DNA from: CAVVEQ01 sp963806635
GTDB lineage: Bacteria > Chloroflexota > Anaerolineae > Anaerolineales > Anaerolineaceae
Reading direction: 5' to 3'
NCBI GenBank assembly: GCA_963806635.1
Contig: CAWDZA010000015.1
Span: forward strand, 1,054,001 to 1,118,000
DNA length: 64,000 nucleotides
The notes under the pieces were generated by a model. That model was not told where the DNA came from, ran no database searches, and was given only the letters and a program-made list of their open reading frames with translations. Shown here piece after piece: positions 43,381 through 53,400 of the stretch (the first letter of the stretch is position 1; each line of letters begins with the position of its first letter). The position numbers and the translations under genes were made by a program.

Positions 43381-44792
43381 TGTCTTCTTCTTTTCCCCCC
43401 GACTCAAAATTTAAGGCTCGCAGGGTAATTCATCTTGTAAGTTCCAGGCTTAGGATAACACCCAGGCGGGTACCCATTTCGCTCCAGCTTGTAACCGGTC
43501 TATTTTTACTAATATTGGTCGGAACCGGGTTACTTCTGGTCCCTGGTATGACCTATGAGCCAATAAATTTCTTCACCGCTCTTTTCACCGCCACCTCAGC
43601 AGCGACGGTTACCGGTTTGAATATCGTCGTTCCTGCCACCACCTTCACATTTCCCGGACAAATTGTGATCCTTTTCTTGGTCCAGATAGGCGGGGTAGGA
43701 TTGATCGTTTCGGTCATGTTCTTCTTTCGTATTCTGGGCAGGCAGATCGGTTTAATGGACCGCCTTGCAGTGACAAGCGCATTGCGCCTCGATTCGCCGG
43801 ATAAGATCATATCGATCGTAGTCCGTACAGTAATTGGCATGCTGTTGTTTGAATTACTTGGAGCGCTGGCGCTGGGCATCCACTGGCTGGCAGCAGGTAT
43901 AGTCCCAGCGGACAGCATTGTGATGTATTCGATCTTCCACGCCGTGGTTTCTTTTTGCAACGCTGGGTTCGACCTTTTTACAGGTCTGCCTCAATATCCC
44001 ACCGGAATCCCGCTTGATTCAATAACCCTCATCATCATGGGTATCCTGATCATCGCTGGCGGTCTGGGTATTCCGGTTTATTTTGATCTATTGCATCAAT
44101 ATGGACGCAGGGGGTTATCGCTGCATTCCCGGATCACGCTTGTGACCTCCCTTATTTTGATCCTCCTGGGCTGGGTGGGATTTCTTCTTGCAGAGTACCG
44201 GCTGGGAGGAGTTTTAACAGGGATTGATTTTATACCCCGCGTCGTCCAGGCCTGGTTCCAATCTGTTTCCGCCCGCACTGCCGGATTCCAGGGATTCACT
44301 TTCTTTACCGATATCAAACAGAGCAGCGTCCTGCTGTTAACTTTCCTCATGTTTATCGGCACTGGTCCGGCGTCAGCCGGGGGCGGGATCACCACCGGGA
44401 CTTTCTCGGTGATCTGCCTGGCTTTTTTTAGTTATGCGCGTGGCCTTGATAAAATTCGCGCCGGGAAAAGGACAATTCCCTTCAGACAGCTTGGTAGGGC
44501 CGGAGTGATCTTTTCGGTCAGTATCACCCTGGTCGTTTTAACCACCTGGTTGATCCTGCTTACAAATTCCTTCTCGATGGAAGACGTATTGTTTGAAGTT
44601 GTCTCAGCCTTTTCCACAACCGGGCTCTCATTGGGCATAACCTCCAGTTTGAACCAGTTTGGTCAAGTGATCTTGATCATTGTGATGTTTTTTGGCCGGC
44701 TGGGGGCTTTCACCATCATGATGGCCCTTTTGGATAAAGAACCACGCCAGAACCTGGTGGATTACCCGGAAGAGTCGGTGCTGCTGGGTTGA
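43380..44792 (+). CDS. ktrB: TrkH/KtrB-family potassium transporter
   Basis: A 470-residue membrane protein with eight membrane helices and four P-loops, the latter visible at TATSAATVTGLNI, FCNAGFDLF, SARTAGFQGF and FSTTGLSLG. These line the K+ filter. The N-terminal 30 residues are basic and cytoplasmic. It is translationally coupled to ktrA, and together they form a constitutive KtrAB-type uptake system. Confidence 0.95.
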   Translation: MSSSFPPDSKFKARRVIHLVSSRLRITPRRVPISLQLVTGLFLLILVGTGLLLVPGMTYEPINFFTALFTATSAATVTGLNIVVPATTFTFPGQIVILFLVQIGGVGLIVSVMFFFRILGRQIGLMDRLAVTSALRLDSPDKIISIVVRTVIGMLLFELLGALALGIHWLAAGIVPADSIVMYSIFHAVVSFCNAGFDLFTGLPQYPTGIPLDSITLIIMGILIIAGGLGIPVYFDLLHQYGRRGLSLHSRITLVTSLILILLGWVGFLLAEYRLGGVLTGIDFIPRVVQAWFQSVSARTAGFQGFTFFTDIKQSSVLLLTFLMFIGTGPASAGGGITTGTFSVICLAFFSYARGLDKIRAGKRTIPFRQLGRAGVIFSVSITLVVLTTWLILLTNSFSMEDVLFEVVSAFSTTGLSLGITSSLNQFGQVILIIVMFFGRLGAFTIMMALLDKEPRQNLVDYPEESVLLG

Positions 44793-44883
44793 TCTATTTT
44801 TCTAAGAGGATTGGCCTTCTGTAATATCATGAAGAACTATTGAATTGAGTCTGCGAATATCTTTGTCGTGATACACTAATTTC

Positions 44884-45876
44884 ATGTCTCAGAAAGCATC
44901 GGTATCTTCTTTTACTGCCATTGCCCACCCCAACATCGCTCACATCAAATACTGGGGTAACCGGGATGATGACTTGCGCCTTCCCGCCAACGGTTCGATC
45001 TCCATGAACCTGGCGGGACTAACAACCCAAACCACCGTTTCCCTCGATCCTGACCTTCAACGCGATAAACTTGTGTTGAACGGGCAGCTTGAACAAGGTG
45101 TTGCCTTAACCAGAGTCAGCACATTCCTGGATGTGGTTCGTGACATGGCAGGTTCTCGTAGTTATGCGCATATTAAAAGCCGCAACGATTTCCCCACCGG
45201 AGCCGGGATCGCCTCCTCGGCTTCCGCGTTTGCCGCGCTGGCACTCGCCGCCTCCGCCGCCTACGGTTTGGAGCTTTCCGAGAAAGATCTTTCCCGGCTG
45301 GCCAGGCGTGGATCAGGCTCCGCCTGCCGCTCCGTGCCCGCCGGGTTCACCGAGTGGCAAGCCGGGACATCCGACCAGGATTCCTTCGCCACCTCAATAG
45401 CACCCGCGGATCATTGGCAACTGATGGATGTGATCGCGGTGATCCATTCCGGGGTGAAAAAGGCCGGTTCCACCGAGGGCCACCATATCGCTGCCACCAG
45501 CCCGATCCAGGCTGCGAGGGTCGCGGATGCCCCCCGACGGCTCGATATATGCAGGCAAGCGATTTTCGCGAAGGATTTTGAACGCCTCGCTTCTGTGATC
45601 GAGCAGGACTCCAACTTGCTGCACGCGATAATGTTGACCTCCCACCCTGCACTCTATTACTGGCGCGGCGCGACGATGGAGGTCATGAACTCCGTCCGCG
45701 GGTGGCGCGAACAGGGTATACCCTGTGCCTTCACCATTGACGCCGGTCCCAACGTCCATGTGATCTGCCCGCAGGATGCCGCTGCCCGGGTTGAAAACCA
45801 TCTTCGTGAGATCCCCGGGGTGGAATCCGTGCTTGTTTCCGGTGTGGGCGGCGCAGCCAGGCTGCTCGTTGATTAA
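44884..45876 (+). CDS. Mevalonate-pathway decarboxylase (diphospho- or phosphomevalonate)
   Basis: GHMP-fold decarboxylase, 330 residues, that makes isopentenyl (di)phosphate. HPNIAHIKYWGNR, the phosphate loop DFPTGAGIASSASAFAALA (quoted in part as TGAGIASSASAF), SGSACRS and TIDAGPNVH are present. Members of this group in Chloroflexi such as Roseiflexus act on mevalonate 5-phosphate rather than the diphosphate, feeding isopentenyl phosphate kinase, so both substrates must be kept open. A TACACT at 44872-44877 would give a nearly leaderless mRNA. No other mevalonate genes are in the window. Confidence 0.87.
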   Translation: MSQKASVSSFTAIAHPNIAHIKYWGNRDDDLRLPANGSISMNLAGLTTQTTVSLDPDLQRDKLVLNGQLEQGVALTRVSTFLDVVRDMAGSRSYAHIKSRNDFPTGAGIASSASAFAALALAASAAYGLELSEKDLSRLARRGSGSACRSVPAGFTEWQAGTSDQDSFATSIAPADHWQLMDVIAVIHSGVKKAGSTEGHHIAATSPIQAARVADAPRRLDICRQAIFAKDFERLASVIEQDSNLLHAIMLTSHPALYYWRGATMEVMNSVRGWREQGIPCAFTIDAGPNVHVICPQDAAARVENHLREIPGVESVLVSGVGGAARLLVD

Positions 45877-45909
45877 AAAACCCTAATCGCACCAATTATC
45901 CCTTTTCGG

Positions 45910-45915
45910 TATAAT
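45910..45915 (+). promoter_or_regulatory. -10 element of the RseP-like gene
   Basis: TATAAT about 34 bases upstream of the ATG at 45949, with no clear -35 match. It starts the rseP-HEAT-acylphosphatase run. Confidence 0.45.
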
Positions 45916-45948
45916 CTTAAAGCTTTAATCTTTTCAACGGATATTAGG

Positions 45949-47034
45949 ATGAATTCTTCATTTTTTCTGACCTTGATCCAATTCATTGTCGCCTTCAGCG
46001 TGATCGCAATCGTTCATGAAACGGGTCACTACTTGATGGCCAAAGCTAGCAAAATCGAGGTGGAGGAATTCGGGCTCGGTTTCCCCCCGCGCGCCGTTAA
46101 GATGTTCAAGTTCCGCGAAACGCTTTTTTCGCTCAACTGGATCCCTTTCGGTGCCTTCGTGCGCCCCAAGGGAGAGAACGACCCGGAAGTTCCCGGCGGC
46201 CTGGCGGCTGCCAGTCCGTGGCGCAGGCTGGGGATGCTCCTGGGAGGACCTTTCGCAAATATCCTCTTCGGGATCATCATCTTTGCCTTTGTCTTCTCCC
46301 AGGCTGGCGCACCGGATACCTCGCGCATTCAAATTTCCGGGATCAGTCCTGCTTCTCCTGCCGAGCAAAGTGGGTTGCTGCCAGGTGACCTGATCCTATC
46401 GGTGGCAGGGGAAAAGGTAAACTCGATGACGACGGTTTCCGATATAGTGAAACTCCATCTGGGAGAGGAAATCGCCATCGTCGTTCAACGGGATGGCGGG
46501 GATACCACAATCATGATCACCCCGCGAAAGAACCCACCCGAGGGGCAAGGTCCTTTAGGGGTTGTAATGGGTAACCCGGTCATCAAACCCGGTTTCCTCC
46601 AGGCCATTCCACTGGCAGCTTCCACCACGCTGGACCAGGCTAAACAATTATTTACCCTGCCCTTCAAGCTCATCCAGGGGCAGGTGACCTCCGAACAGGC
46701 CCGCCTGGTGAGCCCCAAAGGTCTCTTCGATATTTATTCGCAGGTACGCACCCAGCAATCTTCTGCTGAATCCGCCACCCCCGGACTCGCCGTGCTCAAC
46801 ATCCTCTGGTTCTTCGGTATTATTTCAGTCGCCCTCGGTCTCACCAACCTGCTGCCCATTCCAGCCCTGGATGGCGGCAGGATACTCTTTGTGATCCCTG
46901 AATTGATCGCCCGAAAGCGCGTGCCTGCAAAGTACGAAAACGCGGTTCATATGATCGGATTTACTTTCCTGCTCGCATTGATGGCGTTTCTTTTCCTGCA
47001 GGATTTCATTAACCCCGTGGTTCTGCCGAAATAG
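45949..47034 (+). CDS. rseP: RseP-like site-2 intramembrane protease
   Basis: M50B zinc metalloprotease, 361 residues, that cleaves membrane-bound regulators or leftover signal peptides. HETGH at 23-27 supplies the zinc His pair and Glu, and NLLPIPALDGGRI near residue 300 gives the third ligand Asp. One PDZ domain (ISPASPAEQSGLLPGD) lies between. Four membrane segments. It begins a plus-strand run with a HEAT-repeat protein and acylphosphatase. Confidence 0.93.
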   Translation: MNSSFFLTLIQFIVAFSVIAIVHETGHYLMAKASKIEVEEFGLGFPPRAVKMFKFRETLFSLNWIPFGAFVRPKGENDPEVPGGLAAASPWRRLGMLLGGPFANILFGIIIFAFVFSQAGAPDTSRIQISGISPASPAEQSGLLPGDLILSVAGEKVNSMTTVSDIVKLHLGEEIAIVVQRDGGDTTIMITPRKNPPEGQGPLGVVMGNPVIKPGFLQAIPLAASTTLDQAKQLFTLPFKLIQGQVTSEQARLVSPKGLFDIYSQVRTQQSSAESATPGLAVLNILWFFGIISVALGLTNLLPIPALDGGRILFVIPELIARKRVPAKYENAVHMIGFTFLLALMAFLFLQDFINPVVLPK

Positions 47035-47048
47035 AGAAGGAGTACCCA

Positions 47049-48047
47049 ATGGTCGAAAAAGAGAAGAAAGTCCCCTTTTCGCAAATCTTGGTGGACCTGA
47101 CGGATGATTCCAAACCCTTCCCTCCCAGGTATCTGCACCGCTTTTCAGATCTCGATCGAGCCGATCTGGCTTCGTTGAAGAAAACCTGGCCAACGGTCGC
47201 CCCGACCAGGAAATTGAACCTGCTGCAGGACCTGGAAGATCTCTCCGATTCGGAAACCCTGGTCTGCTTCGACGAAGTCGCCAAAATCGGCCTGGAAGAC
47301 CCCTCCCCGCAGGTCCGCGCCCTATCAGCCCCCCTCTTGTGGGAATCGGAGGATGGAACCCTGGTTCCCATTTTCCTATCCATGATGGAAAAGGATGTGG
47401 ATGCCGATGCCCGTGCGGCTGGCGCCACGGCGCTTGGCCGATACATTTATATGGGCGAGATTGAAGAGCTTTCAACCGAGGAACGACAGCATATCGAGGA
47501 TAGCCTTCTGCTGGTCTGCACCGGCAGTGATACGCCCCTCGTCCGGCGCCGGGCGCTGGAATCGCTCGGCTTTTCCTCGCGGCCGGAAGTACCTGTGCTG
47601 ATCGAGAAAGCCCTGGATTCGGGTGAGCACGGATGGATTGCCAGCGGGCTCTTTGCCATCAGCCGCTCCTTCAACCCAAAGTGGGAAAAGGAGATACTCA
47701 AGTACATGGGCAATCCCGATGACGATATCCGTTTTGAGGCTATCCGTGCCGCGGGCGAGCTGGAACTGGCAGCAGCCCGCCAACCGCTGCTGGATTCACT
47801 GGAAGCTGGTGAAGAGGATGGGGATAACCGTCTGGCAGTTATCTGGTCGTTATCCCAGATCGGTGGCGATGGCGTTCAGGAGGCGATTCAGGAAGCCCTG
47901 GCGGAATGCGAGGACGACGAGGAAGCAGAGTATATCGAGGAAGCCCTCACAAATCTTGCATTCTATGAAGATTTCGAATTGGCGGATCTGATGGACATCG
48001 AATCAGACATCCCCAAGGATGATGACGGCCGGGATTCCCAGGATTAA
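47049..48047 (+). CDS. HEAT-repeat protein
   Basis: A 332-residue soluble, acidic protein built of HEAT/PBS-type repeats: VRALSAPLLWESED, ARAAGATALGRYIY, VRRRALESLGF, IRFEAIRAAGELE and NRLAVIWSLSQIG are successive units. It ends in a very acidic tail (EDDEEAEY, KDDDGRD). GAAGGAG precedes the ATG. Such proteins usually act as binding scaffolds; no enzyme motif is present. The next gene follows after five bases. Confidence 0.85.
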   Translation: MVEKEKKVPFSQILVDLTDDSKPFPPRYLHRFSDLDRADLASLKKTWPTVAPTRKLNLLQDLEDLSDSETLVCFDEVAKIGLEDPSPQVRALSAPLLWESEDGTLVPIFLSMMEKDVDADARAAGATALGRYIYMGEIEELSTEERQHIEDSLLLVCTGSDTPLVRRRALESLGFSSRPEVPVLIEKALDSGEHGWIASGLFAISRSFNPKWEKEILKYMGNPDDDIRFEAIRAAGELELAAARQPLLDSLEAGEEDGDNRLAVIWSLSQIGGDGVQEAIQEALAECEDDEEAEYIEEALTNLAFYEDFELADLMDIESDIPKDDDGRDSQD

Positions 48048-48052
48048 TTCGA

Positions 48053-48340
48053 TTGGCTGAGCAAACCGGTCAGGAGCGTCTGCATGTGATCATCCGCGGG
48101 CGGGTTCAGGGGGTGGGCTTCCGCGCCTTTGTGCTGCAGGAAGCGTCTGCCTTCGGTCTCAAAGGCTGGTGCCGAAATGTGAACTGGGACAAGGTGGAAG
48201 TGCTTGCCGAAGGCAGCCGTGCGAACCTGGAAGGCATGCTTGAAACCCTAAGACGCGGCCCTTCGATGGCGCATGTGGATCAAGTGATTCCCGAATGGGG
48301 TCCCGCCACAGGCGAGTTCACCCAATTCCGGGTTCGGTAG
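48053..48340 (+). CDS. acyP: Acylphosphatase
   Basis: Small hydrolase, 95 residues, that splits acyl phosphates. GRVQGVGFR with catalytic Arg24 and GWCRN with Asn42 are the two active-site elements. I take the TTG at 48053 as start because the fold needs the residues before the first strand and no ATG lies in the gap; the ribosome-binding site is poor. It is convergent with uvrB. Confidence 0.88.
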   Translation: MAEQTGQERLHVIIRGRVQGVGFRAFVLQEASAFGLKGWCRNVNWDKVEVLAEGSRANLEGMLETLRRGPSMAHVDQVIPEWGPATGEFTQFRVR

Positions 48341-48353
48341 ATCTTCCTTTTCT

Positions 48354-50396
48354 TTATTTTTCTCCGGCAAGGATCTGCGCTTTTTTCCATCCTGGCAAGT
48401 CGGATTCCTCCGCCAGGATTACACGCAATTGGTAAACCTGGTCACGCAGGACGGCTGCCCGTTCAAATTCCAGGTCTTTTGCAGAAGCTTTCATTTGATT
48501 TTCGAGCTCAGAGATCACCCGTTCCAATTCCTTCTTGGGCAGGCTGGCAGCCGAGCGGGTGGTATCCTGGCCATGTTTCCCTCCCGCTTTATCAGCACTG
48601 GCAGTCAACCTGGCAGTCAGGTCGTACACCCCTTTAATGATCCCTACCGGTTCAATGTTGTGCTCCCGGTTGTAATCCTCCTGCTTTTTACGCCGGCGGT
48701 TCGTCTCGTCGATCGCCCGCCTCATCGAGTCGGTGATCTTATCAGCGTACATGATCACTTTCCCGTGCACGTGCCTTGCCGCCCTGCCGATGGTTTGGAT
48801 CAATGCTGTATCCGACCGCAGGAAACCTTCCTTATCCGCATCCAGGATCGCCACCAGTGAAACCTCCGGCAGATCAAGCCCCTCTCTCAGCAGGTTGATG
48901 CCCACGATAACGTCGAATACTCCCAGGCGCAGGTCGCGCAGGATGCCGATCCGTTCCAGGGTTTCCACCTCGGAATGCAGGTATTGAACCTTGATGCCCA
49001 TCTCCAGCAGGTAATCCGCCAGGTCCTCAGCCATGCGTTTGGTGAGCGTTGTGACCAGCACACGCTCCCCAGCATTGACCCTGGCTTTGATCTCGCCGAT
49101 CAGGTCATCCACCTGACCCGCGGATGGCCGCACGATCACCTCTGGATCAACCAGCCCGGTGGGGCGGATGATCTGCTCCACCACCTGGTCTGCCCGTTTT
49201 GTTTCGTACGGACCCGGAGTGGCGGAGGTATAGATGGTAAAGCCCATGTGTTTCTCAAATTCGTCGAACGTCAGCGGGCGGTTATCCAGCGCGGAGGGCA
49301 GCCGGAAGCCATATTCCACCAGCACCCCCTTGCGGGATTGATCCCCGTTGTACATCCCACGTACCTGCGGGACGGACATGTGCGATTCATCCAAAAATAG
49401 CAGGTAATCATGGGGCAGGTAATCCATCAATGTCCAGGGCGGCGAGCCGGCCGGGCGCTGGTCGATGTGCCGCGAGTAGTTCTCGATCCCAGAGCAATAC
49501 CCCACCTCGCGCATCATTTCCAGATCAAAAAGCGTACGCTGCTCCAGGCGCTGCGCTTCCAACAGACGGTCGTTGGCGCGGAAATATGCCAACCGGTCAT
49601 TTAGTTCGGTCTCGATATCGGTGATTGACTGCTTTAGTTTTTGCTCCTGGGTGATATAGTGCTTGGCCGGGTAAATTTCAACCCGCTCGGGTTCTTCCAG
49701 TATTTCACCGGTCACCGGGTTGAACACCATCAACCGTTCCACCTCATCGCCGAAGAATACCACCCGAATGGCCTTTTTATCCTCATAAGCGGGGTGCACC
49801 TCCAGCGTGTCGCCGCGGACACGGAACACGCCCGGGCGAAGTTCCATATCATTCCGCTGATACTGGCTTTCCACCAGTTGACGCAGCAGCGCATTTCGGC
49901 GGTAGATCTGGTTTTTCTCCAGCACCACCAGGCCACGGTTGTACTCCTCCGGGTTTCCCAGTCCATAGATGCAGGAGACTGAAGCCACAATGATCACATC
50001 CCTACGCGACATGAGCGCGGTTGTCGCAGCCAGGCGCAGACGTTCAATCTCCTCGTTGGTCTCGGTTTCTTTCTCGATATACAGATCATGCCGGGGTACA
50101 TAGGCTTCCGGCTGGTAATAGTCGTAATAAGATACAAAATATTCCACCGCGTTTTCGGGGAAGAATTCTTTGAATTCAGCGTAGAGTTGCGCCGCCAGGG
50201 TCTTGTTGTGGGCCATCACCAGCGCCGGGCGGTTCATCCGCTCGATGATATTTGCCATGGCAAAGGTCTTGCCCGTGGCAGTGGCGCCCAGGAGCACCTG
50301 GTTGCGGTACCCCTTTTGGATGCCGGAGATCAGTTTCTCAATAGCTTCGGGCTGGTCGCCGGTCGGTTGGTATGGCGCTACAAGTTTGAAATCCAT
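48354..50396 (-). CDS. uvrB: Excinuclease ABC subunit B
   Basis: Nucleotide-excision repair helicase that verifies damage and loads UvrC. Walker A GATATGKT at 37-44, the beta-hairpin YYDYYQPEAYVP near residue 90, DEXD-type DESH, and a C-terminal UVR motif for UvrC (LENQMKASAKDLEFERAAVLRD) are visible. The protein is 680 residues. The C-terminal coiled tail is intact. Next to mfd in a minus-strand repair pair, with 75 bases between them. Confidence 0.97.
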   Translation of the reverse strand: MDFKLVAPYQPTGDQPEAIEKLISGIQKGYRNQVLLGATATGKTFAMANIIERMNRPALVMAHNKTLAAQLYAEFKEFFPENAVEYFVSYYDYYQPEAYVPRHDLYIEKETETNEEIERLRLAATTALMSRRDVIIVASVSCIYGLGNPEEYNRGLVVLEKNQIYRRNALLRQLVESQYQRNDMELRPGVFRVRGDTLEVHPAYEDKKAIRVVFFGDEVERLMVFNPVTGEILEEPERVEIYPAKHYITQEQKLKQSITDIETELNDRLAYFRANDRLLEAQRLEQRTLFDLEMMREVGYCSGIENYSRHIDQRPAGSPPWTLMDYLPHDYLLFLDESHMSVPQVRGMYNGDQSRKGVLVEYGFRLPSALDNRPLTFDEFEKHMGFTIYTSATPGPYETKRADQVVEQIIRPTGLVDPEVIVRPSAGQVDDLIGEIKARVNAGERVLVTTLTKRMAEDLADYLLEMGIKVQYLHSEVETLERIGILRDLRLGVFDVIVGINLLREGLDLPEVSLVAILDADKEGFLRSDTALIQTIGRAARHVHGKVIMYADKITDSMRRAIDETNRRRKKQEDYNREHNIEPVGIIKGVYDLTARLTASADKAGGKHGQDTTRSAASLPKKELERVISELENQMKASAKDLEFERAAVLRDQVYQLRVILAEESDLPGWKKAQILAGEK

Positions 50397-50471
50397 AATT
50401 GAACCTTTGTTCTATTCGCCTGATCATATCACAACCCTGATACCTTTTCAAACCGTTTCCGGGTTTGACTC

Positions 50472-53400
50472 TCAGATTCGTATGCCGGAGATCTTCTCCA
50501 GCGAATTCATCACCAGTTCCTGCCAGTCGGCTTCGCGGCCTTTCAGCGAAAGCCAGTATGAATTCTTCCCTGATCGCAAGCCATCCAATGCCGGAAGTAC
50601 GTTCTCAACTTTTCCTTCCGCTTGCTGTTGATATCGGAATACCACCTGGTCGCCCTCCGTGGTCACCGTGGCAAGTCCGGCGGACTCCGCTTTGGCTTTC
50701 ACGCGCATGTAATACAGAAGGTTGCCCACTTCAACCGGCAGCGGCCCGAATCGATCCAGGAATTCTTCCTCCAGGGAGTCCACTTCCTCGCTGCTGAGCG
50801 TATCGGCGATTCTGCGGTAGATGCGCAGGCGCAAGTTCTGGTCGGAGATGTATTCCATCGGGATTCCAATCGAAAGCGGCAGGTCCACGCTGGTGAAGCT
50901 GCGTATCTCCCGAAAGGCGGAGGTTCTCTCGATCAGCCCGGGAAGGGCGACTGCGCCACGCAATTGGCGGACTGACTGTGCCAGCATTCGGGTATAGAGA
51001 TGGAAACCAACAGCGGCGATGAATCCGCTCTGGCGGGTGCCAAGCAGGTCACCTGCCCCGCGCATTTCCAGGTCGCGCATGGCAATGGAATATCCTGCCC
51101 CGAGCTGGGTATTCTCTGCGATCACTTCCAGGCGTTCCTGTCCTTCGTTGGTGGGCATTTTGCGTTTATGGCGGAAGAAATAGGCATATGCCCGCTGCGC
51201 GCCCCGCCCCACCCTGCCGCGGAGCTGGTAGAGTTGCGCCAGTCCGAAAGTATCGCCGCGATCGACGATAAGTGTGTTCGCGTTGGGGATATCCAGACCG
51301 GATTCAATGATGGAGGTGCACAAAAGGATATCCACCTGCCCGTGTGTGAATTCGTGCATTACCGTGGAGAGCTCGTGTTCATTCATTTGTCCGTGGGCAA
51401 TTCCTATGCGCGCCTCGGGCACCAGGTGGTTCAGGTGCGCACACATCGCCTCAATGGACTGCACCCGGTTGTGTACAAAAAATACCTGCCCCCCCCGTTC
51501 CAATTCCCGCAGCACCGCCTGGCGCACAAGTTTGGGGGAATAGGGGCCAATGTGGGTGATGATGGGCAGTCGTTCAGCTGGTGGCGTGTTTATCACCGAA
51601 ATATCGCGCACACCGGTCAGCGCCTGGTAAAGCGTACGCGGGATGGGTGTGGCGGTAAGCGTGAGCACATCCACCTCGTTGCGCATGCGCTTGAAGAATT
51701 CCTTGTGGGTTACCCCAAAGCGCTGTTCCTCGTCGATGATGATCAAACCCAGGTCTTTGAATTGGATATCCGCCTGGAGCAGACGGTGGGTGCCCACCAC
51801 AATATCCACATCCCCCAACGCCAGGCTGATGATGATCTCCTCCTGCTCGCGCGGGGTGCGGAACCTGGAGAGCATTTCCACGTTCACAGGGAAAGGCGCC
51901 AGGCGTTCCTTGAAAGTGTCGAAGTGCTGCTGCGCCAGGACCGTGGTGGGAACAAGCATGGCAACCTGTTTGCCATCGTTCACCGCCTTGAAAGCCGCTC
52001 GCAGCGCCACTTCGGTTTTGCCGTAGCCTACGTCTCCACAAAGCAGCCGATCCATTGGGCGGGTGCTTTCCATGTCAATTTTTACTTCATCAATGGCCCG
52101 CTTTTGATCCACTGTTTCTATATAGGGAAAACTCGTTTCCAGATCCGCCTGCCAGGTATTATCCGGTGAAAACGCGAACCCGCGTGCCACCTGACGCTGG
52201 GCATAGAGCGCAAGCAGCTCCGCGGCCACCTGCTTCACTGCCTCGGTGACGCGCTCTTTGGCCCCACCCCACTCCGCGGTACCTAGACGCGTTGGCTGGG
52301 GTGGACCCTCGTCCGGTCCGATGTAGCGGTTTAACCGGTCGGCCTGGTAGATGGGCACGAAGAGCTGATCCCCGCCGTCAAATTCCACGCACAGGAACTC
52401 GCGTTCAGAGCCCTCCAAATTACGCCGTACAAGGCCAGTGAACCTTCCGATGCCATTATCCACGTGCACGACCCAATCCCCGGGTTTAAGATCGGAGTAG
52501 CCATCCTCGGGGGTTGCGGCAGCTTGGGTTGTCTTCGCCCTGGGCTGCGGTCGTTCCCATCCAAAGATCTCGGAATCCGTGAAAAGATGATCGCGTTTTC
52601 CATCATCGCCGGAGAAGATCCAACCCTCGGTAAGGCTGCCTTCAATGAAATCCGTGATTTCTGCGGATCCTTCAACTGCGTTTTTTTCCAGCCAGAGTTC
52701 TCTCAGTCTGGCCACCTGCCGGGAAACGACAGTAAAACGATCCCCTTGACCGGTGATCTCATCCAGGTGCTCCACCAGGTGCTTCAGACGCCCGGCAAAG
52801 CGCGGGGGAAGGCTGAACGCCTGCGAAAGCGGGGAAGGCTCTGTTTCGGCAGAAAACCCCAGATCCAGGCAGGTTCGGTGATGAAAGTTCTCCTCCATCT
52901 CAGACCAGGAAAGATAGGGTACAGGAAAATCCGTATCCAACAATCCTTCCTGGATCGACTCCTCGCGCAGGTGAACTGCTTGCTCTTCGATCTCGCCGGC
53001 GGCGCTTTTCGCCAATTCGCGATCGAAAAAGACGATCAGTCCATTAGAAGGGAGATAATCCAGCAGACTTGCCTGAATCGGATGGATCACCGGCAGATAG
53101 AATTCATTCGTCTCTGGGGGTAATTCTGCATCTGGATTTCTCCTCCCAGGCAGCACTTCTCTAGCCGGGGTTATCTGCAGGGATAAGAGGGGTTCGATGG
53201 TGCGCTGGCTGGAAGGATCAAATTTCCGCAGGGTATCGACTTCGTTTCCGAAGAATTCCAACCGGCAGGGCGCATCAGCAGCCGGTGTCCAAATATCCAG
53301 GATACCGCCCCGTCGTGAAAACTGTCCGGATTCGACCACCACTTCTGAAGGTTCATACCCCAGTTCAACCCACTGCTGGATTAACGCCTCCGGCTGGGTC

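Noticed and set aside
51000..52169. A 389-residue plus-strand ORF inside mfd
   Set aside because: Antisense to the mfd helicase domain, with no recognisable motifs and no upstream signal.
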